A DNA stretch of 64,000 nucleotides, from the NCBI GenBank assembly GCA_027858855.1, contig JAQIBV010000063.1:20315-84314 (forward strand), written 5' to 3'. Each line of letters opens with the position of its first letter. The stretch's first letter is position 1. This stretch comes from Spirochaetota bacterium. GTDB taxonomy: Bacteria > Spirochaetota > UBA4802 > JAFGJZ01. This document shows, in pieces, positions 43,080 through 54,194 of the stretch. The notes below the pieces were generated by a model, which worked only from the letters and a program-made list of their open reading frames with translations, ran no database searches and was not told the DNA's origin. The position numbers and the translations under genes are program-made.

Positions 43080-45131
43080 ATGAAAGATAAACTAAACTTT
43101 AATAAAATTGTATTTATTTCACATAAAGCGTCTGAAGCAATCGAAAAACCAGATTCGACTATCACCCACTGTATGGTGGGTGATATTGTTGAAAATATTA
43201 CACATGCAATACCTACCGAGTCAGAAGAGACTCCGGTTATTGCAACGATATTTGTTCATGAATCAGAGTATGCCTCAGTTCGTGATACCATCTCTATTTT
43301 TAAACAGTGGAACTTTCTGTACGGTTTCTCTGTTTTCATCGAAGACAGCAGTGTAAACAACCCTCTTGTTCAAAAAGAAGACATCTTTTATATATGGACC
43401 GAAAAACTTAAACCAATTGAGTTTCGTTTTGCGGTTCTGAATACATTTGCCGCCCTGCAACGTCTATTCAACCGGGAAATGAGCAGTAACGAATATTTAG
43501 CACGATTGATGGACATGAAACAGGATCAGGACAACCTGATCAAGATAGGACGCAACCTCTCTATTGAAAAGAACTCTGACAAACTGTTGCGACTGATCCT
43601 TAAGATGAGCAAAACCATTACCGGCGCCGATGCCGGCAGCATCTATATCATAGAAAGTAATGAAAACGATACAAGACAGATTCGTTTCAAGTATTCACAT
43701 ACTTTCTCGAAAGAGCTTCCGCTGGAAGAGTTCGTGTTACCCTTTGACAGAAGCTCCATCTCGGGATACGTAGCCTGTACCGGTATTACCCTGAACATAC
43801 CAGACGTATATGAACTGAGTGCAGACGATCCGATTGCCTTCAACGACTCCTTCGACAAGCAGAACAATTATCGCTCGTGTTCAATGCTGGTTATCCCAAT
43901 GAAGAACCACACAGACGAAATTATTGGTGTAATTCAACTTATAAATAGCAAAAAAAACGACACCCCGCAAAAATCCACCGGTAACGAAGCCTTCGAGATA
44001 ATACTTGAGACTTCTGAAGATTTTCGGTCTAAGGTTTTCCCATTTGCAAAACGCTACGAAGGTCTGATGGAATCTGTAGCTGGTCAAGCGGCCATTGCAC
44101 TGGAAAACACCCGTCTGTTTAATCAGATCCAGAATCAGTTTGAAGAGTTTGTGAAGGCTTCGGTCAACGCTATTGAATCACGTGACCCAGCAACCTCAGG
44201 TCACTCGTTTCGTGTTGCCGAAATTTGCAAGAGAATGGCTCTGTACATTCATAACAGCCACATTCACCCATGGGCCGAAACTGAATACTCGCCGACACAG
44301 CTAAAAGAGCTGGAGTACGCGGCTCTTTTACATGACTTTGGTAAAGTATACGTTGAACTTGCGATATTCCGTAAGGATAAAAAACTGTTTCCCGAAGAGT
44401 TCGAAAACCTTGTGTTAAAACTCGACTTTCTGTATCGTTCGATAGAACTGCAATACCGCATTCAGCAAAACGAAATTCTAATTGCCCGCAACTCCGGTGA
44501 AAAAGATCAGCAACAGACCAGAATGGAAAAAATTGATAACGAAATGACATCAATGTTAAACCGCGTTAAAGAGATCAAACTGACTTTGACAACCCTCAAC
44601 GAACCGACTCCGCTTGAAGAAGACCCTTCTGATCTTGTAGGCCACATTCACCATGAGATATCTACCCTGACCTGTTGTGATATTTCCGGCAAAACAATGA
44701 GTATTCTTACCGATCGCGAGATCGAAAACCTGAGCATTCGCCGTGGAAGCCTGAACCGGGAAGAGCGCCTTGAAATCGAAAACCATGTTGTTCACACCTA
44801 TAACTTTGTTAAACGCATACCCTGGCCCAAAGAGTTTAAAAATATTCCCGAAATAGCCTGGATGCACCACGAGAAACTTGATGGAACAGGATACCCGCGC
44901 GGAGTTACCGAATCGAAAATTCCGGTTGGAGCCCAGATAATGGCTATTGCCGATATCTATGATGCCTTAACTGCCAGTGATCGCCCCTACAAAAAAGCTC
45001 TGTCACATGAACGGGCTATGCAGATACTGCAGAGTGAAGCTGACCTGAACAAGATAAGCATGCCACTGCTTGAGGTTTTCAAAGATGCCGGAATTACCAA
45101 CAAAAACCTTGAGATTACTGAATGGGTTTAA
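43080..45131 (+). CDS. GAF and HD-GYP domain phosphodiesterase
   Basis: An unusual N-terminal region (about 1-150) is followed by a GAF domain (about 165-340, with ITGADAGSIYIIES) and an HD-GYP domain with HSFRVAEICKRM, LLHDFGKVY (His 418) and MHHEKLDGTGYPRGV (about 596). These are the metal ligands of c-di-GMP phosphodiesterases. About 115 extra residues, partly coiled coil (MEKIDNEMTSMLNRVKEIK), separate the HDxGK and GYP parts. 683 aa. Likely lowers c-di-GMP, linked to motility; inferred. It is followed by a 211-residue gene 22 bases away. Confidence 0.9.
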   Translation: MKDKLNFNKIVFISHKASEAIEKPDSTITHCMVGDIVENITHAIPTESEETPVIATIFVHESEYASVRDTISIFKQWNFLYGFSVFIEDSSVNNPLVQKEDIFYIWTEKLKPIEFRFAVLNTFAALQRLFNREMSSNEYLARLMDMKQDQDNLIKIGRNLSIEKNSDKLLRLILKMSKTITGADAGSIYIIESNENDTRQIRFKYSHTFSKELPLEEFVLPFDRSSISGYVACTGITLNIPDVYELSADDPIAFNDSFDKQNNYRSCSMLVIPMKNHTDEIIGVIQLINSKKNDTPQKSTGNEAFEIILETSEDFRSKVFPFAKRYEGLMESVAGQAAIALENTRLFNQIQNQFEEFVKASVNAIESRDPATSGHSFRVAEICKRMALYIHNSHIHPWAETEYSPTQLKELEYAALLHDFGKVYVELAIFRKDKKLFPEEFENLVLKLDFLYRSIELQYRIQQNEILIARNSGEKDQQQTRMEKIDNEMTSMLNRVKEIKLTLTTLNEPTPLEEDPSDLVGHIHHEISTLTCCDISGKTMSILTDREIENLSIRRGSLNREERLEIENHVVHTYNFVKRIPWPKEFKNIPEIAWMHHEKLDGTGYPRGVTESKIPVGAQIMAIADIYDALTASDRPYKKALSHERAMQILQSEADLNKISMPLLEVFKDAGITNKNLEITEWV

Positions 45132-45153
45132 ATTAAACAAATAAGGAAATCCG

Positions 45154-45789
45154 ATGATTCAATCATTTCATGGTAGCTTTAACCTGAACACTCCTTACTC
45201 CTCCACATTGGCTACCGTTAACTGCGAAGCAGAGGCACACTATGAGTGTACCGGCGATGATGCAGAGAGTCTGTCACTCTCCTTCAGCCCTGCAACCGGA
45301 ACAGTTTGTACTGTTAAACTCAATGATTCACTTCTTGAACCGGTGAATATAGTAAACGGATCGGTGCCGGAAGGTACAACGCACCGTTATTCTGTTGCTC
45401 TCAACCGGGGATCTAACCGGCTGGTCTGTATCATGACTTTAACACCCCTACGCCGTTCGCAAAACCCAGACGGGATGTTTCACAAGTTCAGCCCCGTATT
45501 TACGCTTTTTTTTGACTGTGCCCAGTTTCGCCCAACCAGAACTGCAAACGACTTCGAAGCAGAGCTTACGGCTTCTCTTAGTGAAAAAATTCCACTTGGC
45601 GCGCGTATTCTGTTCGGTAAACCAGTCGTTCGTTTCGGAAGCAAAACTTTTGACGAGGAGCGTGGTATTTTGCATAAAAGTACCGGTTGCATAAAAAAAA
45701 ATGAATTCACAGGCAAACTAAGCCTTTCCAGTGCTCTGCCTGATCTTCTGGCAATAAGCTGTGCCCTTAAGAAACGCTTTGTTAACTGA
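45154..45789 (+). CDS. Uncharacterised protein
   Basis: 211 residues without signal peptide or membrane helix. Many short strands (SFNLNTPYSSTLATVNCEAE, THRYSVALNRGSNRLVCIM) suggest a beta-sandwich. No motif is recognised. It lies 22 bases after the HD-GYP gene on the same strand and may be its partner. Confidence 0.55.
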   Translation: MIQSFHGSFNLNTPYSSTLATVNCEAEAHYECTGDDAESLSLSFSPATGTVCTVKLNDSLLEPVNIVNGSVPEGTTHRYSVALNRGSNRLVCIMTLTPLRRSQNPDGMFHKFSPVFTLFFDCAQFRPTRTANDFEAELTASLSEKIPLGARILFGKPVVRFGSKTFDEERGILHKSTGCIKKNEFTGKLSLSSALPDLLAISCALKKRFVN

Positions 45790-46071
45790 CAAAAACCAGA
45801 ATTTTTTAGCTCTCAGAACTGAATTTTATATACAGCATACCCTCTAAATCATTTTTTAAAATGTACTTCCCTTTTTTTTGTTGCAATTATTTTTTCAAGC
45901 ACTACCAGTATAAGCAATCATGTGTTTCAAAAAACATTCAAAGAGACGCTTGTTCGCTATAATCCGTGTATAATTAAGGTTTTCGAGCAAGAGCCTTTAT
46001 AAATTACAGGCAACATTTAATATGATAAGTTTTTTAAAATCCCCAATACTAAATGATAATCTGGAGATATT

Positions 46072-49000
46072 ATGAAAAACCATTCTGTGCTTGGAATCGA
46101 TATCGGATCAATCTCTATTGCAATAACACAACTTGATATAAATCAAACAATTATAAAATCATCATACTGCTATCACAATGGAGAAGTTTACCAAACCCTT
46201 CGGCAAAAGCTGCAAAACTATCCTTTGAACGAAATATCTGCCATTGCCTTCACCTCAGACTCACCCAACATCTATAAAAATTGCCAGACCTATGACACAC
46301 GTGTTTCGATTATCACCGCGGTAAAGCAGTTCTTTCCCAAAATTCGTTCAGTTCTACAAGTTGGCGGAGAAAAATTTTCACTTATCAGTTTTGACGAGAA
46401 CGGGGAGTATATGGAGTGCCACACAAATTCATCATGTGCGGCAGGTACTGGCAGCTTTCTTGATCAGCAGGCCAAACGCTTAAACCTTGATTCCATACAG
46501 GAGTTCAGCGAACTTGCATATAACAACACCGGAGCGATTCCCCAAATTGCCTCACGCTGTGCCGTTTTTGCAAAGACTGACCTGATTCATGCCCAACAGG
46601 AGGGGTACTCAATAGCCGAGATTTGTGATGGTCTTTCCCGCGGACTGGCCAAGAACCTGTGCGACTCACTATTTACCGACAATCCCGACTCGGAGATTCT
46701 GTTTGTAGGTGGTGTTTCAAAAAACATGGCTGTTCGCAAACACATTGAAGACATAACCGGTCAAAAAATAATTACAACTGATTTTACACATCTTTTTGAG
46801 GCGGCTGGAGCCGCACTCTGCGCTTTACAAAATTTCGACTATGCCAACAATTCAATTACAGACTTTTCAATTGATAATATTCTAAAAGAAGAAAAAACAG
46901 AAAAGCACTACTTTTATGAAAAGTTAAACACAGAATTGACCGACTATCCTGACTTTGCCGGACTGGAAAGCTTTATACGACCGTCAGAGCGCTATCCTCA
47001 AACAACCCCGGTAGAGACCGATCTCTACTCTGATATTAAAAACAGGGAACTGGACGTCTACCTGGGAATTGATATTGGATCTACCAGCACCAAGGCTGTA
47101 CTGGTAGATGATAACCATGAGGTTATAGCCGGTTTTTACACGCGGACTTCGGGTAAACCTGTTATCGCCATGCAGACAATCTTTGAAACCATTGACCATA
47201 TAGCCCGTACAAAAAAAGCCAGCTTCACTTTTAAAGGAGCCGGTACCACAGGTTCCGGTCGTAAATTTGTCGGCACCATAATCAGCGCCGACCTTATTCT
47301 GGATGAGATTACGGCACATGCTCGAGCGGCCGCCGAGTTAAACCCCGATGTAGACACAATTATAGAGATTGGCGGACAGGATGCCAAGTTCACCACCCTG
47401 AAAAACGGCATGGTAACATTTTCGGTGATGAATAACGTGTGCGCGGCCGGAACGGGTAGCTTTATTGAGGAGCAGGCCGGTAAACTGGGGTGTCCTGTCT
47501 CGGAATATGCCCAACGTGCCGGTAGTTCACCAGCCCCGCTTTCGAGCGACCGCTGTACTGTTTTTATGGAGCGAGACCTGAACTACTATCTTAATGCTGG
47601 TTACAGCAATGCAGAAATTTTAACCGCTGTACTGCACTCCGTTCGTGATAACTATCTTTCAAAAGTCGCTGTTACACGCTATATAGGTGACACAATCTTT
47701 TTCCAGGGAGCGACCGCAAAAAACCGTGCATTAGTAGCAGCTTTTCAATACAAACTTGGTAAGCGTATTGTTGTTTCGAAATTTTGTCACCTTACTGGCG
47801 CACTGGGAGTTGCACTACAAATTATCGACAGCAAAAAATCTACTTCAACATTTTCAAGCATAGAAATTTACAAAGCGGATATTCCGATTAAAAACGAGAT
47901 ATGCACTATATGTACTAACCACTGCAAGATTCGCATAGCAGATATTAATGGAACTGTGGCAGCCTTCGGTTTTATGTGCGGACGTGACTACGAGACAGAA
48001 TCGTTTGTTTCCAGGAATAATAGCGGATACGCGCTCCTGAAAGAGCGCGACAAAATTCAGAAATTCGCTAGTAAACCCGTTCGCCCGGATGCTCCTGTAA
48101 TTGGAATTCCGGCCGCATTGCATGTCTTTGAAGAGTTACCGTTGTGGCAGTTTTTCTTTAATGAGCTGGAAATAAAAACGGTGACCAGTATAAAATATAA
48201 GGATGGTGTTTCAACAGGGAAAAAAATAGCTGGGGCCGAATTCTGTGCACCCATTTCGAACCTGTACGGTCATGTGGATTACCTTGCTAAAAATTCCGAT
48301 TATGTGTTTTTACCCACCTACCTTGAAGAAAAGCAGAAGGATCGCACAATTCGCCGCCACTACTGCTACTATACACAGTTTATTCCTGCTATTATCGAAA
48401 ACCTTGAGAGATATTATGGTAAAAATATAGTACTGAGTCCTGTAATAAAATCATTACAGGGTAGTCTATCAGTAAAACTTCAATTATATAATATGATACG
48501 TAAAATATATCCGCAAAGCAGTCTGCTTCAGATAGCTTCGGCTTATGATCATGCGCTCGATTTTTATGAAAAGGTTACCGACCGTTATTGCGAAAACTTT
48601 GCAAACAAAAGCGACTGTAATGATATTAACATTGTATTGCTGGGACGCCCCTACACCACGCTGGTACCATCTATGAACAAGGGAATTATTCAGATATTTG
48701 AAAACCTTGGCATTAAAACCTTTTATCAGGATATGATACCACAGTCCACTAAAGCCGAACTTGCAGGAATGAATCAATTACTGCAGGCATTGCACTGGAA
48801 CTATGGCGCTAAAATAATAGAGTGCTCCGCGACAATCGCACAGACAAAAAACCTGTACCCGGTACTGGTCACATCATTTAAGTGCACACCCGACTCCTTT
48901 GTTGCCGAGTATTATAAGAATATTTTTGAGGCACATAACAAACCGTATCTGATTCTTCAGCTTGATGAACATGACTCTAATGTGGGCTACGAAACTAGAA

Positions 49001-50313
49001 TTGAATCGGCTGTCCGTTCATTTAGAAACCACTATGAGGCAAACCATCCGGTTGAAGAGCATGTTGTGTTGAACGAAGAGCTCACAAATATTTCGAAAAA
49101 AAGATCAATAGTCGATGGAAAAACTTTATTGATGCCATGCTGGGATCCAATCAACTCTCCTTTAATGCAGGCACGTCTAATTCAGGAGGGAATAGACGCA
49201 AGGCTGATTCCCGATACTACTGAATCGATACAAAAGAGCCTGCAACACAATACCGGACAATGTATTCCACTTAACATTATTGCACAAAATTCCATGGACT
49301 ATATCAGAACCAATAATCTGAATGCTGCCGATTGCGTGCTATGGATGTTTGACTCAAGTATATCATGTAACGTTCGCATGTACCCCTACTACCTGCGCAA
49401 ATTGCTTCAGCAGGAAGGTGGAGGCATGGAAAACTTATCGGTGTACATTGGAGAGCTGGCCTTTACAGATTTTTCATACAGTACTGCAATTGATATCTAT
49501 TTTGCTCACATGTTTGGCGGGCTGTTACGCAAGATGGGATGTAAATTGAGACCTTACGAAAAAGCTTCCGGATCTACCGATCGTGCAATTGATGAATCAG
49601 TGAAGATATTTTTTGATATGTTTAAGACCGGAACCGATAAGGAGGAGGCGCTAGAAAAGGTTATCAGCCTTCTTGAGACTGTAGAGATCACACCAGGACA
49701 ACGACCCAAGGTTGCCCTTTTCGGAGACCTGTATGTTCGAGATAATGACATCATGAACCAGGGGCTGATCAAAATGATTGAGGCAAATGGTGGTGAAGTT
49801 GTAACCACCCCCTATAACGAGTATTTAAAACTGATTGCAAGTCCATATATTCGAAAATGGATAACAGAGGGACTCTATTCGAACGCGGCAATTGGTAAAA
49901 TAATCTTTACTGTTGTCAACATGATCGAAAAAAAATATTCAAAGTATTTTAACCGTATTCTTAAAGATGAGATCAATGTGCACGAATTCTCGGCCGAAAA
50001 GCTGCTCGCCAAGTACAATATCAAGCCAGAACACAGCGGAGAATCTATGGATAATATTCTGAAAATATGTACCTTAGCCGAACGCTATCCCGACATTTCA
50101 CTCTTTGTGCAAACTAATCCGGCCTTTTGCTGCCCGTCGCTTGTAACTGAAGCGATGTCTCAGCGCATAGAAGCTGATACCGGAATTCCAATTGTTACTA
50201 TTGAATATGACGGTACCGGTGGATTAAAAAACAGTGTTTTAATACCATATCTGAAGTTTCCTCGAAAATCGGATACAAATGCAGAGTTAGAAGATGAAGA
50301 GAGTGCAGTATAA
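46072..50313 (+). CDS. Giant 2-hydroxyacyl-CoA dehydratase activator-like protein
   Basis: 1413 residues with two ASKHA ATPase domains of the BcrAD/BadFG type: GIDIGSISIAITQLD with SSCAAGTGSFLDQQ (residues 6-270), and LGIDIGSTSTKAVLVDD with NNVCAAGTGSFIEEQAG (about 330-590). Each Cys before AAGTGSF is the likely [4Fe-4S] ligand at the dimer interface. The DUF2229 region follows (CTICTNHCKIRIA, then GFMCGRDYE), and the HgdB-like C-terminal half binds further Fe-S with PVVETLxMPCWDP-like segments. The known role is ATP-driven electron transfer to a dehydratase; no dehydratase subunits are adjacent, so the substrate is unknown. Confidence 0.9.
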   Translation: MKNHSVLGIDIGSISIAITQLDINQTIIKSSYCYHNGEVYQTLRQKLQNYPLNEISAIAFTSDSPNIYKNCQTYDTRVSIITAVKQFFPKIRSVLQVGGEKFSLISFDENGEYMECHTNSSCAAGTGSFLDQQAKRLNLDSIQEFSELAYNNTGAIPQIASRCAVFAKTDLIHAQQEGYSIAEICDGLSRGLAKNLCDSLFTDNPDSEILFVGGVSKNMAVRKHIEDITGQKIITTDFTHLFEAAGAALCALQNFDYANNSITDFSIDNILKEEKTEKHYFYEKLNTELTDYPDFAGLESFIRPSERYPQTTPVETDLYSDIKNRELDVYLGIDIGSTSTKAVLVDDNHEVIAGFYTRTSGKPVIAMQTIFETIDHIARTKKASFTFKGAGTTGSGRKFVGTIISADLILDEITAHARAAAELNPDVDTIIEIGGQDAKFTTLKNGMVTFSVMNNVCAAGTGSFIEEQAGKLGCPVSEYAQRAGSSPAPLSSDRCTVFMERDLNYYLNAGYSNAEILTAVLHSVRDNYLSKVAVTRYIGDTIFFQGATAKNRALVAAFQYKLGKRIVVSKFCHLTGALGVALQIIDSKKSTSTFSSIEIYKADIPIKNEICTICTNHCKIRIADINGTVAAFGFMCGRDYETESFVSRNNSGYALLKERDKIQKFASKPVRPDAPVIGIPAALHVFEELPLWQFFFNELEIKTVTSIKYKDGVSTGKKIAGAEFCAPISNLYGHVDYLAKNSDYVFLPTYLEEKQKDRTIRRHYCYYTQFIPAIIENLERYYGKNIVLSPVIKSLQGSLSVKLQLYNMIRKIYPQSSLLQIASAYDHALDFYEKVTDRYCENFANKSDCNDINIVLLGRPYTTLVPSMNKGIIQIFENLGIKTFYQDMIPQSTKAELAGMNQLLQALHWNYGAKIIECSATIAQTKNLYPVLVTSFKCTPDSFVAEYYKNIFEAHNKPYLILQLDEHDSNVGYETRIESAVRSFRNHYEANHPVEEHVVLNEELTNISKKRSIVDGKTLLMPCWDPINSPLMQARLIQEGIDARLIPDTTESIQKSLQHNTGQCIPLNIIAQNSMDYIRTNNLNAADCVLWMFDSSISCNVRMYPYYLRKLLQQEGGGMENLSVYIGELAFTDFSYSTAIDIYFAHMFGGLLRKMGCKLRPYEKASGSTDRAIDESVKIFFDMFKTGTDKEEALEKVISLLETVEITPGQRPKVALFGDLYVRDNDIMNQGLIKMIEANGGEVVTTPYNEYLKLIASPYIRKWITEGLYSNAAIGKIIFTVVNMIEKKYSKYFNRILKDEINVHEFSAEKLLAKYNIKPEHSGESMDNILKICTLAERYPDISLFVQTNPAFCCPSLVTEAMSQRIEADTGIPIVTIEYDGTGGLKNSVLIPYLKFPRKSDTNAELEDEESAV

Positions 50314-50378
50314 AATCCTAAAACTATTTAAATCCTTAAGATTTTCAAATCTAATTAGATTGATTTAAGAGAGATATT

Positions 50379-51065
50379 ATGAAAAATCTGTTTGCAACAC
50401 TACTGCTGTGTTTATCAATTGTAGCACTGATTCCAGGAGAACCGGATACCCCAACCACACCAGCACCTACAATTAATTACGCACATGCAGGTTTTGGAGA
50501 GGCTCTCGACAGCCTTAAAACAAGCCTTGAACGAACAGAAGAATTTGTGACTCGGGTGTACAGCACCATTGAATCTATCACATCTTTCACTGGTTTTAAA
50601 ACAATTATAATTCTTATATTAGCCTTCATACTCTCTTCCGGAATCAGCACTACCGGTATAGCCAGGGGAAAAAATGTGTTTTTTCTTTCACTCCTTATTA
50701 TAGACATACTCTGGTTTTTATGGTTCAGCGTCTTTTACGACACAAGAAAAGAGTTGATTCAGGACATGAGTAAGACCAACCTTATGATCCTGTCACCCTT
50801 TATTCTGATACTGCTGGTCAAATTTATTGCCCCACAGGCAACGCGGTTCATTCGATCTTTTAACCGCAAAAACGTGCGCACCAAACGGTTTTGCATCAAG
50901 AACTGGAACGAGTTTAATCTTGAAACATCGAACTTTACCTCCCTGTACAACAGTGACATTCACATGGCCGATGAAAATGTAGTAATATCATCCGGAACTG
51001 AAAGCAGTGCTAAAAAGCTTATGATACTTCTAAAAGAGCTGACTTCGCGTGATAAGATAATTTAG
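50379..51065 (+). CDS. Membrane protein of unknown function
   Basis: A signal-like N-terminus (about 1-20) is followed by a predicted amphipathic coil, and three hydrophobic segments (about 68-88, 100-118 and 135-155; TIIILILAFILSSGIS, FFLSLLIIDILWFLWFSVFY, LILSPFILILLVKFIAP). The C-terminal 60 residues are soluble and basic. No family recognised. It lies between the activator and tatD genes on the same strand. Confidence 0.55.
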   Translation: MKNLFATLLLCLSIVALIPGEPDTPTTPAPTINYAHAGFGEALDSLKTSLERTEEFVTRVYSTIESITSFTGFKTIIILILAFILSSGISTTGIARGKNVFFLSLLIIDILWFLWFSVFYDTRKELIQDMSKTNLMILSPFILILLVKFIAPQATRFIRSFNRKNVRTKRFCIKNWNEFNLETSNFTSLYNSDIHMADENVVISSGTESSAKKLMILLKELTSRDKII

Positions 51066-51081
51066 GCGTAGTGGCTACTCT

Positions 51082-51867
51082 ATGAGATTGCTGGATGTGC
51101 ACGCCCACCTTCAGGATGAGGCCTTTGATGGTATAGTTCCACAAATTATGGACGAGGCCGCAGAGCAGGGACTCGAAGCCGTTGTTTGCGCCGGGACAAC
51201 AATTAATGATTGGGAGCAAGTGCTTGCCCTATCTGAAAGTACAAACTGCGTACTGCCCGCACTTGGAGTACACCCCTGGTATGTAAACGATAATTATCAG
51301 AAAGACGGTGATCAGCTTTGCGAACTGGCACCGAAGTTATGCGCTATCGGAGAGACCGGGCTTGACAGCCTTCGGGGAGACACACGACTGCAGATGGAGT
51401 CACTGAAGATTCACATTGATATAGCGAAAAGCCATAATCTTCCACTGGTTATACATTGTGTAAAAGCTTTTGACGAAATGTACGCCATATTAAACAAAAC
51501 AAGACCTGCCGTCCCGGTTCTGTTTCACGGATTCAATAGCTCGACTCAACTTGCACGTCAAATGCGCAAGGTGTGCGATTGCTACTTTTCACTAAGCCCC
51601 AGTTTCTGCTCGCCTGATAAGGTCAGAAAAAGAAAAACAAGCGAACTGGTCAGGTATCTGTATAATGAAAATCTGCTTTTACTGGAGTCGGATGCTCCTT
51701 TTCCGGTTTCTGTTGACCACAAGAAAGCATCCACCTGGCCCTCCGATATTGCACAAAGTCTGAAGAATCTTTCAGGAGTGCTAGAAACTACTGAAGAGAT
51801 AACAGCAGATCAGATTTTCAAGCTATCAAGCCGGATGTTCAACAATAAAAATCGAATTCGGCCGTAA
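51082..51867 (+). CDS. tatD: TatD-family metal-dependent hydrolase
   Basis: Amidohydrolase-fold DNase/hydrolase. Metal ligands are the N-terminal DVHAHLQ, GETGLD, LPLVIHCVKAF, VLFHGFNSS and ESDAPFP, in that order. Length 261 is normal. It follows the membrane protein by 16 bases. Substrate in this organism is unknown. Confidence 0.88.
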   Translation: MRLLDVHAHLQDEAFDGIVPQIMDEAAEQGLEAVVCAGTTINDWEQVLALSESTNCVLPALGVHPWYVNDNYQKDGDQLCELAPKLCAIGETGLDSLRGDTRLQMESLKIHIDIAKSHNLPLVIHCVKAFDEMYAILNKTRPAVPVLFHGFNSSTQLARQMRKVCDCYFSLSPSFCSPDKVRKRKTSELVRYLYNENLLLLESDAPFPVSVDHKKASTWPSDIAQSLKNLSGVLETTEEITADQIFKLSSRMFNNKNRIRP

Positions 51868-51901
51868 AATCATTCTGTGAAATACCCCCTAAATCGGGCT
51901 G

Positions 51902-53929
51902 TCACTCAATTTTAAAATAATCCACTGCATTTTTAAGTTTATCTGCAATTGACGATACTGACTCTGATGTACCTGCCATCTGCTCCGCACCGGACGCATT
52001 GCCCTGAGTCAGTTCATTTATGATAGCGATAGAGTTAACAACTTCACCCACGGCAATTTTCTGCTCCTGCGTCGCGCTCTTTATCTCGGCCGAGCGCTCC
52101 TTCATCTCGACTGTTTCACGAAGCACCTGGTCTTTAGTTTGCATCTGTGTTTTCATATAACCGACCAGAAGATTTGTCATTTGGCTAATACTGTTCACAC
52201 CGGTTATAATCTCGCTGATGGTATCAATAGCAGTTTTTACACTGCTCATTCCAACTTCTATCTCTTCATTATTGATTTGAATATTACGGTCGATCTCCTT
52301 GATACTCGATGCAGTCTGATCAGCCAGTTTGGATATTTCATCGGCAACAACCGCAAAACCACGGCCGGACTCTCCCGCGCGAGCAGCCTCAATAGCCGCA
52401 TTCAATGAAAGCAGGTTTATCTGTTCCGAGATATCATTGATCATGGCTACAATACCAACCATCTCCTGAGAGCTATTGGTAATCTTAGACATACTCTGTG
52501 ACATACTTGTTAGGGATTTTTCTCCGCGTTGCGCACGTAAAACGATATCATTTGAAGTAGCAGCTGTTTCGCTCAACTTGTCACCTGTCTGCTGAATAAT
52601 ATCTGACAGACTCTGCATCTGCTGCTCGAAATAGTTTAATTTATCATGCTGGTTATACGAATGGAGGGCTACATTTTCGATACCGGCCGAAACCTCTTCT
52701 ACGGTTGCTGTAATCTGTTCGGCTGAAGCAGCCTGATTCTGCGCATTATCCGAAAAGGATGAGGCAGCACTGGACATTTCGTCTGACGAGACAGCAAGTT
52801 CGGCCGAAAGATTCTGTATACTACTGACAACCTCGGTAAGTTTCTGTCGCATTTGAAGCAGCGAAGACATCAGTACCCCGGTCTCGTCTTTACGGGCAAG
52901 ATGTTTATCTTCTATATTTACTGTAAAATCCCCCTGTTCGAGCACGTCGGCATAGCGTGCAGCAGCAGTGATAGGTACAACAATGCTACGTGAAAGAAGA
53001 AAAGCAATACCAGCCCCAATAACTACAAAAATCAGTGTTAAAACGATTATTGTCACACGCATCATCGGAAGCTGATGAAACACATCCTTCTTATGTGCTC
53101 CGACTGCAATAGACCAGCTGGTATCGGGGATAGGCGCGTATCCAAAAAACCTGACAGAGCCAAAAAAGGGATACTGATCAAAACCGGTTTCTCCCTCAAC
53201 CATCCTCTGAAACATTTGTGAAAGTTTGGCAAAATCCTGGTTGGTTTTACCCTCTTCAAGGAAATTACGCTGCTCGTTAACAAAGTCACGATTACCATGA
53301 GCAATGAGTGTGCCAGTATGGTCAATTATGTAGGCATAGCCTTTTTTTCCATAACCCAACTCATCAACCGTTTCACTGAGCCACGATGCCCTCATTACAG
53401 CAAGAACCGCTCCGATTATCAGCCTGTTTTCATCACGGACAGGAACCGAGATAATCATAACGGGTACTTTTAAGATACGATGCAAAAAGACATCAGAGAC
53501 ATGAACATTCCCAGCCATGGTATCCTTGAAATAGGGACGGTCGGATACGTTGGTTTGTGAACCGTCACTCAGTGTCACATCTCCATTCAGCTGAATAAAA
53601 CCAAGCTGCATAAACCCTGATCTTTCAGCCTGTTTTAGTACAACCATCTGCAGTTCCGGATCAAGACTTTTTATATAGGGGGTATCGGCAATTTGTGTGG
53701 CAGTAGCAATGTGCCGGTCAAGAATCGCACGAACAATTGACGCTGCGTTAAGGGCAGTTCGCGGAAGAACCTCCTCTACCTGCCCTGCAAGAGCATTAGA
53801 GGCCTGCCAGTAACCGGCAGCACCAACACCAATTGATACAACACATAACAACGAAATCACTCCCCAGGTGAGCCTGGTTCCAATAGATTTGTTGGCGATA
53901 AGTTTTTTTGCAATATTTTTTTTAACCAT
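51902..53929 (-). CDS. Methyl-accepting chemotaxis protein with dCache-type sensor
   Basis: An N-terminal transmembrane helix (about 20-42) precedes a periplasmic dCache_1-like region (about 45-290, with [22 protein letters not shown]) and a second helix. HAMP follows, then the signalling domain with the hairpin tip [30 protein letters not shown] and a coil of Gln-rich methylation sites. 675 aa. A sigma-70-type promoter is present; the ligand is unknown. Confidence 0.95.
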   Translation of the reverse strand: MVKKNIAKKLIANKSIGTRLTWGVISLLCVVSIGVGAAGYWQASNALAGQVEEVLPRTALNAASIVRAILDRHIATATQIADTPYIKSLDPELQMVVLKQAERSGFMQLGFIQLNGDVTLSDGSQTNVSDRPYFKDTMAGNVHVSDVFLHRILKVPVMIISVPVRDENRLIIGAVLAVMRASWLSETVDELGYGKKGYAYIIDHTGTLIAHGNRDFVNEQRNFLEEGKTNQDFAKLSQMFQRMVEGETGFDQYPFFGSVRFFGYAPIPDTSWSIAVGAHKKDVFHQLPMMRVTIIVLTLIFVVIGAGIAFLLSRSIVVPITAAARYADVLEQGDFTVNIEDKHLARKDETGVLMSSLLQMRQKLTEVVSSIQNLSAELAVSSDEMSSAASSFSDNAQNQAASAEQITATVEEVSAGIENVALHSYNQHDKLNYFEQQMQSLSDIIQQTGDKLSETAATSNDIVLRAQRGEKSLTSMSQSMSKITNSSQEMVGIVAMINDISEQINLLSLNAAIEAARAGESGRGFAVVADEISKLADQTASSIKEIDRNIQINNEEIEVGMSSVKTAIDTISEIITGVNSISQMTNLLVGYMKTQMQTKDQVLRETVEMKERSAEIKSATQEQKIAVGEVVNSIAIINELTQGNASGAEQMAGTSESVSSIADKLKNAVDYFKIE

Positions 53930-53962
53930 TACAGGGCTCCCAGGATATCAAGTTATGGGGTG

Positions 53963-53991
53963 ACTATAGACAAAATGGAACAGGTTGTCAA
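53963..53991 (-). promoter_or_regulatory. Sigma-70 promoter of the MCP gene
   Basis: On the minus strand TTGACA (53986-53991), a 17-base spacer and TATAGT (53963-53968), about 35 bases before the ATG. Confidence 0.65.
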
Positions 53992-54064
53992 CATATGTTC
54001 AACACTAGTCTCAATTTTTATTACTATTCTTTCAATTACAAAGTCACGTACGCCAGTCTTTATT

Positions 54065-54178
54065 GGGTACCTCTAATAATTAACTTTTCAACAAGGAACT
54101 TGCGAAAAATTCCTTTAGAATAGGCACTTAAACGATGTTCCCTTCTGGAACATGGTAATTTTTCGAAGTTCCCTATTG
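54065..54178. repeat. Dispersed repeat A, copy 2
   Basis: GGTACCTCTAATAATTAACTTTTCAACAAGGAACTTGCGAAAAATTCC... through TTTCGAAGTTCCCTATTGAT; the most complete copy. It contains the small palindrome TGTTCC-CTTCT-GGAACA. The copy at 29530 lacks the middle and the copy at 63840 has two 43-bp units inserted after CAACAA. Confidence 0.85.
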
Positions 54179-54194
54179 ATCAAATATGAGTTTT

